Counted from the first letter of the stretch, positions 7,305-15,826 are shown. The stretch is 20,287 bases of DNA from JBJEXX01 sp051886215 (GCA_051886215.1 JBJEXX010000041.1:1-20287), one strand, 5' to 3'. Numbers and translations: made by a program. The notes: generated by a model not told the origin, from the letters alone.

Positions 7305-9671
7305 TTGAAGAATAAAAAGAAAAAATCCAAAAATAAAAAGATTGATAAATCTGTTTTAGAATGGCTACCTTTTAAGGAAGTATGGAATGATTTGTTGTTT
7401 TTAGATAATGATAAAGTTGTAGGAATTATAAAAGTTAATAGTATCAACCTACAACTTTTTTCTAATGAAGAACAAACATCTAAAATATTTCAATTTAGAA
7501 AAGTATTATTAAGTTTAGAATATCCTTTTAAGATACTTGCTTTAGATAAACCTGTTAGCTTATCGGATCATATAGAAAACTTAATATATCTTTCTAATTC
7601 TACTGATGATGAATATAAAAAGAAACTAATAGAAGAAGATATAAAATATGCTGATACTATTATGAATAATAATCTTGTTAATAATCGTGAATTTTATTTA
7701 CTTATTGACGAAGATAAAGATAATGTTAAATTACTAAAATCAAAGATTAATGATATTGTATCTCAATTATCTAACATAGGGCTTGCTTCAGAACAAGCTA
7801 AAACTGATGAAATAAAAGAATTATTATTTACATATCTTAATCCTACTTCTTCATTAGAAGTATTTAAACAAGATTCTAGTCTGAAATCATTAAAAGAAAA
7901 AATTGCACCTATTGCTATGAAATTTAATGATAAGGATATACTACTTGGCGAATGTTATGCAACTTCTATAATTGTTGATAGCTTCCCCTCTTATGCTAGG
8001 GGTAGTTGGCTTGGTATGTTATCCAATATAAAAAATACTCGTATGATGATTTCTGTTAATCCTATGGATAATGTAGAAGTTAATAAAACTCTTAAAAAAG
8101 GTATGACAGAAACTAGAAGTAAATACATTAATACGAGAGATAGAAACGATCAAATAGTACTCAAAAATCAGTTAGAAGATTACGAGAAACTTACTAATAA
8201 AATGGATCGTGAAAATGAAAAAATGCTACAAATGTCAGTAGTATTTTTTACTTATGCTGAAACGATTGATGAACTACAAAAAAGAATAAAAGAAATTAAG
8301 TCTGCTTTAAGTAGTTTAAATCTTCGTGGATCGCAATTAATATTCGAGCAAGAACAAGGATTGAAAACTTGTTTACCAACGTTAGAAATGCCATTACAAG
8401 ATAATTTTGGGCTTCCTATGCCGACAACTACGGTAGCGGCTTCATTCCCTTTTGTTTTTGAATCTATACAAGATGACGGAAATTCTATTATACTTGGGGA
8501 CGATATAAATGGTGGTCTTACATTATTTGATTTATGGAAAAGAACTAATAAAAGAACTAACTCTAATATGTGTATTATTGGAAAATCAGGAAGTGGTAAA
8601 TCCACTCTTATTAAGAAGTTAATACGTGGTAATTATGCTCGTGGTGGTGGTAATAAAAAGATTCGTATATTGTGTATCGATCCAGAACGAGAATATAAAG
8701 ATTTATGTCAAAAACTTAATGGAAATTGGATTGATTGCGGCAGCGGATCTGGTTATATTATCAATCCGCTAGAAATTAAAAATTCTGCTAATGATGAAGA
8801 TAATAATGTAGCTGTTATAAAACATTTACAAACATTTAGAACGTTTATTAAATATTATTTTAAAGATTTAACAGAACTAGAACTTACTAAAATTGAAGAA
8901 ATATTACTCCGAACATATAAGAAAAAGAATATTGATTTGAATACTGATGTTAGTAAATTAACTTCCAAAGATTATCCTATTATAAGTGATTTTCATAATG
9001 AAATAGTTAAAGAACTAGATAAAGTTAAAAATGATAAACGTGTTAATGATGATAATGTTAAGTCATTAGAAAAAATAGAAGCTATCGTTCGTCGTATGGC
9101 TACTGGTGTTGATAGTAAGTTATGGAATAATTACTCAAATATAGATTTGAATTCAGATTTTATAGTCTTTGATATCCATACTTTATTAGATAGCGACGAT
9201 ACTATATTAAGAACTCAATTCTTTAATATATTATCTCTTTGTTGGCACATTATTAGTCAAGACAGAGACGAACAAGTAATACTTATGGTTGATGAAGCAC
9301 ATCTACTTATTGATCCAGAAAATAAAGACGGATTAGAATTTTTAAAACGTACTTCAAAAAGAATTCGTAAGTATAATGGTAGCTTGGTAGTATGTACTCA
9401 AAATATGATTGACTTCACTTCTCCGGAAGTAGTAAGGTACGGTCAAGTTATTGTAGATAATTCGGATTATCAAATAGTTATGGCTCAAGGTAGTGAAGAA
9501 ATTATATCACTTCAAAAGGTATTAAGATTAAGTGAAAACGAAAGAAGATTTTTACAAACTGCTGGTAAAGGTCAAGCATTATTTGTTATAACACACGATA
9601 AAAGAATCCCTATCTTCGTCCATTTAAGGCCAGAAGAAAAAGAATTATTTGGTAAAGGTGGCGGACGCTAA
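7305..9671 (+). CDS. VirB4-like conjugation ATPase
   Basis: This 788-residue cytoplasmic, membrane-associated ATPase powers the transfer channel. The N-terminal half (about 15-400) is the VirB4/TraE-type domain, including the SYARGSWLGML region. The C-terminal half is the RecA-like domain: Walker A GKSGSGKS at 426-433 and Walker B ILMVDEAH at about 659-666. The ending GQALFVITHDKRIPI is also typical of the family. It starts at TTG 7305 behind AAGGGGGTTATAA, the same arrangement as at 4397. The length matches the family. It follows PrgI and precedes the wall hydrolase, as in related ICEs. Confidence 0.93.
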   Translation: MKNKKKKSKNKKIDKSVLEWLPFKEVWNDLLFLDNDKVVGIIKVNSINLQLFSNEEQTSKIFQFRKVLLSLEYPFKILALDKPVSLSDHIENLIYLSNSTDDEYKKKLIEEDIKYADTIMNNNLVNNREFYLLIDEDKDNVKLLKSKINDIVSQLSNIGLASEQAKTDEIKELLFTYLNPTSSLEVFKQDSSLKSLKEKIAPIAMKFNDKDILLGECYATSIIVDSFPSYARGSWLGMLSNIKNTRMMISVNPMDNVEVNKTLKKGMTETRSKYINTRDRNDQIVLKNQLEDYEKLTNKMDRENEKMLQMSVVFFTYAETIDELQKRIKEIKSALSSLNLRGSQLIFEQEQGLKTCLPTLEMPLQDNFGLPMPTTTVAASFPFVFESIQDDGNSIILGDDINGGLTLFDLWKRTNKRTNSNMCIIGKSGSGKSTLIKKLIRGNYARGGGNKKIRILCIDPEREYKDLCQKLNGNWIDCGSGSGYIINPLEIKNSANDEDNNVAVIKHLQTFRTFIKYYFKDLTELELTKIEEILLRTYKKKNIDLNTDVSKLTSKDYPIISDFHNEIVKELDKVKNDKRVNDDNVKSLEKIEAIVRRMATGVDSKLWNNYSNIDLNSDFIVFDIHTLLDSDDTILRTQFFNILSLCWHIISQDRDEQVILMVDEAHLLIDPENKDGLEFLKRTSKRIRKYNGSLVVCTQNMIDFTSPEVVRYGQVIVDNSDYQIVMAQGSEEIISLQKVLRLSENERRFLQTAGKGQALFVITHDKRIPIFVHLRPEEKELFGKGGGR

Positions 9672-9694
9672 TTAAAGATATTGTTAGTACTGTT

Positions 9695-10366
9695 ATGAAA
9701 GGAAAATTGATTATTGCTTTACTTCCTGTTGCTTTAATTATATTTATAGTTTTAATTATTTTAGCAATTATAGCGGCTTGTTTTGGAAATGAAGAAATGA
9801 TTATTAGAAGTAGTTTTACCTTACCTTTTAATACTACTAATTATGTAATTACTTCGCCTTTTGGAACACGTGAAGATCCTATATCTAAAGAAACAACAAA
9901 GCATAATGGCATTGATGTTATTCCAAATGATACAACAGATATTTTGGCTGTTAGCGACGGGATTGTAGTATCAAGTGATATTGATAGTCAAGGCGCCGAA
10001 TATGTAATAATAGAACATAATTTAGGTGGAACAAAATATAGAACTGGTTATTGGCATTTAAAAGAAGATTCAAGATGTGTTAAAGTTGGCGATAATGTTA
10101 AACAAGGACAACAAATTGGAATAATGGGTAGTACTGGATATTCTACTGGGCCACATCTTCATTTATTTTTACAAGAATATAATTCAAGTAAAAAGTCATT
10201 TGAATATAAAGATCCTATTAATATTATAGAAAATAAAATACTTCCCAAGAATGTTAATTTGTATAACTATGACACTAATAGTTATCAACAATCAGATTAT
10301 TTTAAAGATAAACCTGATTTAATTGATCCAAATAATAAATATGAATTACCTACGCTAATACCTTAA
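9695..10366 (+). CDS. Membrane-anchored M23 (lysostaphin-like) peptidoglycan endopeptidase
   Basis: This 223-residue protein has an N-terminal membrane segment (about 5-30) and a zinc metallopeptidase domain outside the cell. The M23 residues are visible: His70 and Asp74 in KHNGIDV, His121 in YWHLK and His154/His156 in GPHLHLF. In conjugation it would open the peptidoglycan locally for channel assembly. It is single-domain, without the NlpC/P60 or lysozyme partner seen in many ICEs. The ATG at 9695 has no visible Shine-Dalgarno. The frame is open back to 9656, so a rare ATT start at 9671 behind AAAGGTGG is an alternative (see findings). Confidence 0.88.
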   Translation: MKGKLIIALLPVALIIFIVLIILAIIAACFGNEEMIIRSSFTLPFNTTNYVITSPFGTREDPISKETTKHNGIDVIPNDTTDILAVSDGIVVSSDIDSQGAEYVIIEHNLGGTKYRTGYWHLKEDSRCVKVGDNVKQGQQIGIMGSTGYSTGPHLHLFLQEYNSSKKSFEYKDPINIIENKILPKNVNLYNYDTNSYQQSDYFKDKPDLIDPNNKYELPTLIP

Positions 10367-10377
10367 TAAAATAGTCT

Positions 10378-10398
10378 AATTATGGTCCATAATTTTTT
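10378..10398 (+). terminator. Rho-independent terminator after the M23 gene
   Basis: AATTATGG (10378-10385) is mirrored by CCATAATT (10387-10394) and followed by a T run to 10398. It begins 12 nt after the M23 stop codon and closes the mating-channel operon. Confidence 0.75.
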
Positions 10399-10525
10399 GA
10401 AAAATCAGCTCAAAAAGTGGCGAAAACCTAAAAAATACCTATCAAAAAAGTGTGTACGATTGTTATACACCCTTATAAATAAAGGACTTTAAAGTAAACG
10501 ATCGTATAACATATATCTAAAATGT

Positions 10526-10542
10526 AAACACTTGTGTTTTTT
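10526..10542 (+). terminator. Hairpin with T tract, possible terminator in the oriT region
   Basis: AAACAC (10526-10531) and GTGTTT (10534-10539) form a 6-bp stem with a 2-nt nominal loop (the top pair would open), running into TTT to 10542. It could terminate read-through or be an oriT structure. Confidence 0.4.
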
Positions 10543-10587
10543 AGAAACCCTTATGAAATAAGGGATAACTCGCCACTGGCGAGTTGA

Positions 10588-10616
10588 TTGTAAACAGGAT
10601 TTATCCTGCTTTAAAT
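10588..10616 (+). promoter_or_regulatory. Candidate promoter with a palindromic operator in the spacer
   Basis: TTGTAA (10588-10593) and TTAAAT (10611-10616) are 17 nt apart, fair matches to sigma-A -35 and -10 boxes. The spacer holds the palindrome CAGGAT-TT-ATCCTG (10595-10608). A dimeric repressor bound there would block RNA polymerase. The two RHH proteins encoded just downstream are natural candidates (inference). Confidence 0.45.
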
Positions 10617-10676
10617 GGACTTTAGAAATTTAAGTTTTTTATGGCCGAAGAAATGGCCGAGAAAGGAATTAAAAGT

Positions 10677-10808
10677 ATGAAAATTTTTTTAATATTGTTA
10701 GTTATTAATTTTATATTATTGTTATTATTATTTTTATTTTGTGCTTGTAAGGTTGCAAGTATTGCTGACAGGCATATTGATAATGATATAGTCGAAGATA
10801 ATAAATAA
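10677..10808 (+). CDS. DUF3789-like membrane microprotein
   Basis: This 43-residue protein has one membrane helix (about residues 3-22, rich in Leu/Ile/Phe) followed by CACKVASIADRHI and an acidic tail. The order helix, cysteine-containing turn, (A)DR fits the DUF3789 microproteins common in Tn1549-like elements, whose function is unknown. The start at 10677 is preceded by GAAAGGA (10661-10667). The frame is open back to ATG 10641 and 10653 in a direct repeat of ATGGCCGA, so a longer form (55 residues) is possible but lacks a ribosome binding site. Confidence 0.6.
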   Translation: MKIFLILLVINFILLLLLFLFCACKVASIADRHIDNDIVEDNK

Positions 10809-10829
10809 TGTTTAAAGGGGGTTATGCGA

Positions 10830-10997
10830 ATGAATGAAAAGAAATCTGTATATTTAAAAGTTTTAGTTGATCCTAAAACAGAACAAGCATTTAGAAAAAT
10901 ATTAGAGATTAAAGGTTTAACAATTCAAAATGTTTTAGATAGATTATTGAGAGATTATATATTTGAAAACTTGGATTGTGTAATGAATGGTAAATAA
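10830..10997 (+). CDS. 55-residue ribbon-helix-helix protein
   Basis: The protein opens with a strand (SVYLKVLVD) and then two helices (PKTEQAFRKILEIKG and TIQNVLDRLLRDYIFE), the ribbon-helix-helix plan of small DNA-binding dimers. AAAGGGGG (10814-10821) is 8 nt before ATG 10830; the in-frame ATG 10824 is too close to be used. The stop codon shares its last A with the start of the MobC-like gene, so the two are coupled. Likely a repressor or relaxosome component acting on the palindromes upstream. Confidence 0.7.
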   Translation: MNEKKSVYLKVLVDPKTEQAFRKILEIKGLTIQNVLDRLLRDYIFENLDCVMNGK

Positions 10998-11428
10998 TGA
11001 ATGAAAATAAAAATTCAAACATTGTTGCCTTTAGATTAGATCTTAATAAGAAAAAATTACTTCAAGAAATGGCCGAAAAAAATAATATGAAAGTTAGCGA
11101 ATATTGTAAAAACGTTTTACTTGATTATATGGATCAAACAATGTTATTAGATACACAAAAGAAACTTGTTGAACTAATAACAGAAACAGTACAAAATGCT
11201 AATGAGAAACAATTTTATAAAATATTAACTATGTTAAATAAAAATAATATTGGTATAGAAACAATCATATTACAAAATGATATGACTTATAAATATTTTG
11301 ACATACCACAAACTAGAGCTGAACTTAATACACATCTTGTCAATCACCCTATTACAGAAGTAGCAAGGGAACAAGTTTTGAAAAATATTAGAGAACTACG
11401 AAGTAAAAAGGATTATCCAGATGAGTAG
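10997..11428 (+). CDS. MobC-like relaxosome accessory protein (RHH N-terminus)
   Basis: This 143-residue protein has an N-terminal ribbon-helix-helix: strand NIVAFRLDL, helix NKKKLLQEMAEKN and helix KVSEYCKNVLLDYM. The rest is helical and polar. It sits directly before the relaxase with an 8-nt overlap, the usual place of the accessory protein that bends oriT and recruits the relaxase. The sequence is too diverged to be certain of the MobC family itself. The stop is TAG. Confidence 0.7.
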   Translation: MNENKNSNIVAFRLDLNKKKLLQEMAEKNNMKVSEYCKNVLLDYMDQTMLLDTQKKLVELITETVQNANEKQFYKILTMLNKNNIGIETIILQNDMTYKYFDIPQTRAELNTHLVNHPITEVAREQVLKNIRELRSKKDYPDE

Positions 11429-12848
11429 TAATATTATTACAAGATTAAGATATAAAAAAGATGTGAATTTTCAAAGATTAGTTGGTGGCTGGTGTAAGTA
11501 TGTATCTAAAGACGGATCTGACGGAAAAAGTCTTAAAGATATGTCGTCTTATGATGAATTAATAAATAAGGAATTTGACTTGTTTGATGATACCGAAGAT
11601 ATAGACACACATTTTATTTGGGATAAAAACGGCGATATTGATAAAAAAGATATTCTTAAAGATTTACCTAATGACAAATCTGGTAGAATATGGACTTTAG
11701 TTATATCATTCCCACCAGATTTTGCTTTAGAATCCGGTCTTAAAACTAAACAAGATTATTATTTGATGACTAAAGCTATTATGCCTAAATTTATATTAGA
11801 TAATGATATGGATTTAACTAATACTTGTTGGTATTCATCACTTCATAGAGACACTGATAATCCACATCTTCATATTTGCATATTTGAAAAAGAACAAAGA
11901 CATAAGAAAGATACTTTAGAAAAAACATCTATGAAACATTTAAAAAGTAATATTGCTTCTTATTTAATGGATAATACATCTTTTTATAAAGAACAGGATT
12001 ATTTATTTTTAGGATTAGATTATAAAATTAGAAAAAAGAATTTTACTAAAATCGATAAAGATTTATTTTTTAGTGATAAATTTAGAAAAAGTCTTAATAA
12101 AGATTTATTAAAACTTTATAATGAATTACCGAAAAAAGGCAGACTACAATATAATTCAAGAAATTTGGATTATTGTAGATCTGATATAGATAAGATTATA
12201 GAAAAGATTTTATATCACGATACTATAAAATATGAATTTGAAAAGTATTATCATCACTTGGAAGAAATAGAACGAGAACAAAAAAAGATGTATGGTAATT
12301 CTAAAGATAACAAATATATAGAAAATAAAATGAAACGTTTATATTCAAAAATTGGTAATGATATTTTATATAATTTTAAAGTTTATAATTCTAAAGATTT
12401 TTTAGAACGTCAGAAAGAATTTTTAAAAGTTAATATAATGAATATTAATTTTAAAAGTGCACCAGTAAAAAAGAAATCAACAGTTTTTAAATATGCTTCA
12501 GAGTTATATAAATTAGGAAAATTAGCTGACTTGTCTGATAGTGATATCAAGAAACTACTTAATAAATGGCTTAAAAATTCTAATCTAAATTACGACGCTG
12601 AACTATTATTTATGAGTGTTAATCGTGGTCGTGAAGATATGAATGCTACTGATTTTTACAAAGCTCTATCTCATTTTGGATATTCTAAAAAAAGATATGA
12701 TAATTATAAAAACAAATCATTTTATAAAAATGTTAAATTTAAACAATTTATAAAAAAAGCTAATGACTTTTTAGAAAGTGAAAATAAAAAGGAAGAAGCT
12801 TATTTATTAGAAATTATAGAAAAGGAACTACAAGGAAAAGAAATTTAA
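11421..12848 (+). CDS. Conjugative relaxase, MobL-like
   Basis: This 475-residue relaxase would nick oriT and lead the strand into the recipient. The metal-binding histidine motif is clear: HRDTDNPHLH, with His142, His149 and His151, within WYSSLHRDTDNPHLHICIFE. The N-terminus (ITRLRYKKDV, WCKYVSKDG), FIWDKNGDI and WTLVISFPPDFALESGL follow the order of MobL relaxases such as those of the pLS20 group. There is no helicase or primase domain; the C-terminal 250 residues are basic and helical. AAAAGGA (about 11407-11413) lies 7 nt before the ATG, inside the MobC-like gene. The family assignment within MOB classes is from motif order only. Confidence 0.85.
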   Translation: MSSNIITRLRYKKDVNFQRLVGGWCKYVSKDGSDGKSLKDMSSYDELINKEFDLFDDTEDIDTHFIWDKNGDIDKKDILKDLPNDKSGRIWTLVISFPPDFALESGLKTKQDYYLMTKAIMPKFILDNDMDLTNTCWYSSLHRDTDNPHLHICIFEKEQRHKKDTLEKTSMKHLKSNIASYLMDNTSFYKEQDYLFLGLDYKIRKKNFTKIDKDLFFSDKFRKSLNKDLLKLYNELPKKGRLQYNSRNLDYCRSDIDKIIEKILYHDTIKYEFEKYYHHLEEIEREQKKMYGNSKDNKYIENKMKRLYSKIGNDILYNFKVYNSKDFLERQKEFLKVNIMNINFKSAPVKKKSTVFKYASELYKLGKLADLSDSDIKKLLNKWLKNSNLNYDAELLFMSVNRGREDMNATDFYKALSHFGYSKKRYDNYKNKSFYKNVKFKQFIKKANDFLESENKKEEAYLLEIIEKELQGKEI

Positions 12849-12861
12849 GGGGGTTATTGTT

Positions 12862-14700
12862 ATAAAGAAATATATTAACTATATTATAGTAGTTATTATT
12901 TCTCTATTAGCAATCATATTTTTTCTTCCTAACTTCATTAATGCAATTCAAAATAATTTTAAGTTTGATTTTACCTTTAATATAGTTAAATTAATTAAGA
13001 TTATTATAAATGATAGAAATATGATTATAGGAATTCTGCTTATGGAATTCTTTTTTATTTTACTTTTATTATATTATAAATATAATTTTAAGATTAGAAA
13101 TTCTAACTCTGTTAATGGTATTCCTAAACGAGTTGAAAGTAATGAGTTTGGTAGTAGCAAGTTTGCTTCTATGAAAGAAATTAAAGATCATTTTACTACT
13201 TGGAAATTTGGAAAAGATAATAAATCAGGTGGAATGGTTGTTGCAATAGAAAATAATAAATACTATGTAGATACTAGCTCAAATCATTCATTAATAATTG
13301 GGAACACGGGATCTGGTAAAACTGCAAGTGTAATATTTCCTTTAATATTTAATCTTGCTGACGCTGGGGAATCAATGATTATTAATGATGTTAAAGGCGA
13401 ATTATATAAGACTACTTATGATTATTTAAAAAGAAAAAAATATGATATTAAAGTTATTAATTTAAGGGATACTTCAAATAGTGATTTTTGGAATCCTCTT
13501 ACTTTAGCTTATGAATATCATAAAGAAAACAATTTTGAAAAAGAAATTGAAACTATTAATGACTTATCAAATGCTATATGTGAAGAAGTTAATAGTCGTG
13601 ATAAGTATTGGCAAGAATCGTCTTCTTCGGTATTAAGTGCTTTATGTCTTGCTTTAATTGAAGATTGTAAAAATGAAAATCAAGTACATTTTCATTCTAT
13701 ATATAATTTACTTGTAGAACACGGCGGTAAAAAGTATGGCGATCAGAATTCACTAGACAAATATTTTGATGATCGTCCTTTTGGTAGTACTGCTAAAAAT
13801 TTATATTCTGCTGGTAATTTTGCACGTGGCGAAACTAGAGCTACTATATTTTCAATTCTAGCTTCAAAGTTAAGAGTTTTTGGGGACACTGGTGTTAGTT
13901 ATATTACAAGTAGAACTTCATTCAATATAAAAGATATTGGCAAGAAAAAAACTGCTATTTTCTTAATTGTTCCAGATGAAAAGATTTCTCGTCATTTTGT
14001 AGGAACATTGTTTTTTAATCAAATGTATCAAACATTAGTTGAAGAAGCACAGAAAACTAAAGCAGGTACTTTACCTATTAGAGTTAATTTTATATTAGAA
14101 GAATTATGTAATACAATTCATATTCCAGAATTTTCTAAAAAACTAACAGTAGCAAGATCAAGACAGATACGTATATATAGTGTAATTCAAGACTTCGGAC
14201 AACTTCAAGAAAGTTATAAAGAACAAGCGGCTACTATTAAAGCAAATATGAATCTTGTTTATTTACTGACAAATGAGTATCAGACTGCTCGTGAAATTTC
14301 AAATCGTATCGGAAAATATACGATACTAACTACTAGAACTTCATCATCTAATAGATATGGTAAAGCTGATTTTCATTTATCTTCTGATAGTTCCTTAACT
14401 GGTAGAGATTTACTTACGCCAGATGAACTTATGAATTTTAAGTTTGGCGAAGCTCTATTTTTAATGGCTCGTATGAATCCAGTTAAGAGTAATTTAAAAC
14501 AAATAAAAGATTATCCTATTAAGTATAAAGTTATTGATAATATTAAGGTTAAACATAAAGATTTTTATAAGCTTGAAATATTTGATTTAGATACTTTTAG
14601 AATAGAAAAGGAATTATTTAAAGAAGAACAACCTATACCTAAATCTATACCTACTAAAAAAGCAAATCCGACTAGAAAGAAAAAGAATAATGACAGTTAA
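12862..14700 (+). CDS. VirD4/TraG-like type IV coupling protein, probably starting at ATA
   Basis: This is the ATPase that links the relaxosome to the channel. Walker A GNTGSGKT lies at 147-154 (numbered from 12862). The Walker B region reads FILEELCN where most relatives have (L/I)DEF, and IPEF plus ARSRQI follow as in the family. The first ATG in frame is 13021, but the frame is open back to a strong AAGGGGG (12847-12853) 8 nt before ATA 12862. The extra 53 residues encode a first membrane helix (about 4-24). With the second helix (about 54-74), this gives the standard two-helix N-terminus of VirD4 proteins; a start at 13021 would remove one helix and leave a 170-nt leader. Length is 612 residues. 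It follows the relaxase and overlaps the methyltransferase by 11 nt. Confidence 0.9.
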   Translation: MKKYINYIIVVIISLLAIIFFLPNFINAIQNNFKFDFTFNIVKLIKIIINDRNMIIGILLMEFFFILLLLYYKYNFKIRNSNSVNGIPKRVESNEFGSSKFASMKEIKDHFTTWKFGKDNKSGGMVVAIENNKYYVDTSSNHSLIIGNTGSGKTASVIFPLIFNLADAGESMIINDVKGELYKTTYDYLKRKKYDIKVINLRDTSNSDFWNPLTLAYEYHKENNFEKEIETINDLSNAICEEVNSRDKYWQESSSSVLSALCLALIEDCKNENQVHFHSIYNLLVEHGGKKYGDQNSLDKYFDDRPFGSTAKNLYSAGNFARGETRATIFSILASKLRVFGDTGVSYITSRTSFNIKDIGKKKTAIFLIVPDEKISRHFVGTLFFNQMYQTLVEEAQKTKAGTLPIRVNFILEELCNTIHIPEFSKKLTVARSRQIRIYSVIQDFGQLQESYKEQAATIKANMNLVYLLTNEYQTAREISNRIGKYTILTTRTSSSNRYGKADFHLSSDSSLTGRDLLTPDELMNFKFGEALFLMARMNPVKSNLKQIKDYPIKYKVIDNIKVKHKDFYKLEIFDLDTFRIEKELFKEEQPIPKSIPTKKANPTRKKKNNDS

Positions 14701-15826
14701 TAATCCTACCGTCAATCTTTTTAATTTTAATTATCCTATTATAAAGTTAGATAAAGAAAATGTTAAGGTCGGTACTTTCTTTAGTGGTATAGGTAGTCCA
14801 GAAATGGCATTTAAAAGATTAAAGGATAACGGTGTTATAAATAATTATGAATCTGTGTTTTTTTGTGAAGTAGATAAATACGCTATTAAAAGTTATTGTG
14901 CTATTCACGGTCAATCCCCTAATAAAAATCTTGGGGATATAACTAAAATTAATGGTGCTGATTTACCTTATTGCGATATTTGGATCGGTGGATTTCCTTG
15001 TCAAGATATTTCTATGGCTGGTGTTCGTCGTGGATTTGATTTTAATAGTAATACTAGATCATCTTTAGGTTGGAAGATGATACAATTTTTAAAAGAAGTA
15101 AAAGATCCACCTAAAGTTGTTATATTTGAAAATGTGGCTGCTATTACTAATGTTAAAATGAGAAAAACACTTAATTTATTTAAAGAAGATTTAGAAAGTT
15201 TAGGATATTCTTTATACGATCACGTATTAACAGCTTTAGATTATGGTACTCCACAAAATAGAGAAAGATATTTTTTAATAGCTATCAAAGGGAATTATTT
15301 ATATTATTTTCCAGATAAAATTAAACTAAAATTACGACTTAAAGATTTATTAGAAAAAGAAATTGATCCTAATTTAGTTTTATCAGAGAAAGTCCCTTTT
15401 GATTTGCATAGCTTTGTAGAAAATAAAAATTATACTAAAAACAGTAAATTAGTGTGTAAGAATTTAAAAGATAGAAGAAGAAAATACATTATTAATCTAT
15501 ATAGATTTATAGACGGTAAAAATCATTGTGGTCGCGATACATCATCTAAATATAATCAAACTGCTCGTCTTTGGTCTATGAATGGATATTGTCCCACATT
15601 AACCGCTAACTCTACTGAAGATACAAGTAAAATGATTATCTATAAGGATAATTGTTTTTTTGTGAAAAAAATCAGTCCTTTAGAGTCTTGGCGTTTTATG
15701 GGGTTTAGTGATGAAGATTTTTATAAAGCAAAAAGTGTTGATATTTCTAATAGACAATTATTTAAGCAAGCTGGCAATAGTATAGCTACTAATGTTATTT
15801 ATTACATTTTGAAAAAATTATTTTAA
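14690..15826 (+). CDS. DNA (cytosine-5) methyltransferase, orphan
   Basis: This 378-residue enzyme transfers methyl from S-adenosylmethionine to C5 of cytosine. Motif I is GTFFSGIGSPEMAF (28-41), motif IV GFPCQD with catalytic Cys104, motif VI ENV (147-149), motif VIII QNRER (189-193) and motif X QAGNSIA (about 360-366). The target-recognition part (about 235-320) is short, so the recognised sequence cannot be predicted. No endonuclease gene lies nearby, so it is not an obvious restriction-modification pair. The start overlaps the coupling-protein gene and lacks a clear ribosome site, suggesting coupled translation. Inferred role: marking the element's DNA against host restriction. Confidence 0.93.
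   Translation: MTVNNPTVNLFNFNYPIIKLDKENVKVGTFFSGIGSPEMAFKRLKDNGVINNYESVFFCEVDKYAIKSYCAIHGQSPNKNLGDITKINGADLPYCDIWIGGFPCQDISMAGVRRGFDFNSNTRSSLGWKMIQFLKEVKDPPKVVIFENVAAITNVKMRKTLNLFKEDLESLGYSLYDHVLTALDYGTPQNRERYFLIAIKGNYLYYFPDKIKLKLRLKDLLEKEIDPNLVLSEKVPFDLHSFVENKNYTKNSKLVCKNLKDRRRKYIINLYRFIDGKNHCGRDTSSKYNQTARLWSMNGYCPTLTANSTEDTSKMIIYKDNCFFVKKISPLESWRFMGFSDEDFYKAKSVDISNRQLFKQAGNSIATNVIYYILKKLF

Larger units (their letters stand above)
10399..10640 (+). other. Candidate origin of transfer (oriT) region, rich in inverted repeats
   Basis: No gene is visible here. Structures seen: TGTTATAC (10461-10468) with its inverse GTATAACA (10504-10511); the palindromes ACTTTAAAGT (10486-10495) and ACGATCGT (10498-10505); hairpin AAACAC/GTGTTT with T run (10526-10542); hairpin CCCTTAT/ATAAGGG (10548-10564); hairpin AACTCGCC/GGCGAGTT (10567-10585); and CAGGAT/ATCCTG (10595-10608). 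GTAAAC occurs three times (10494, 10524, 10590). Position between the channel operon and the MobC/relaxase genes is the classical place for oriT. The nick site cannot be assigned from sequence alone. Confidence 0.55.

Noticed and set aside
10824..10829. ATG 10824 as start of the 55-residue RHH protein
   Set aside because: Only 2 nt after the G run; ATG 10830 in the same frame has normal spacing.
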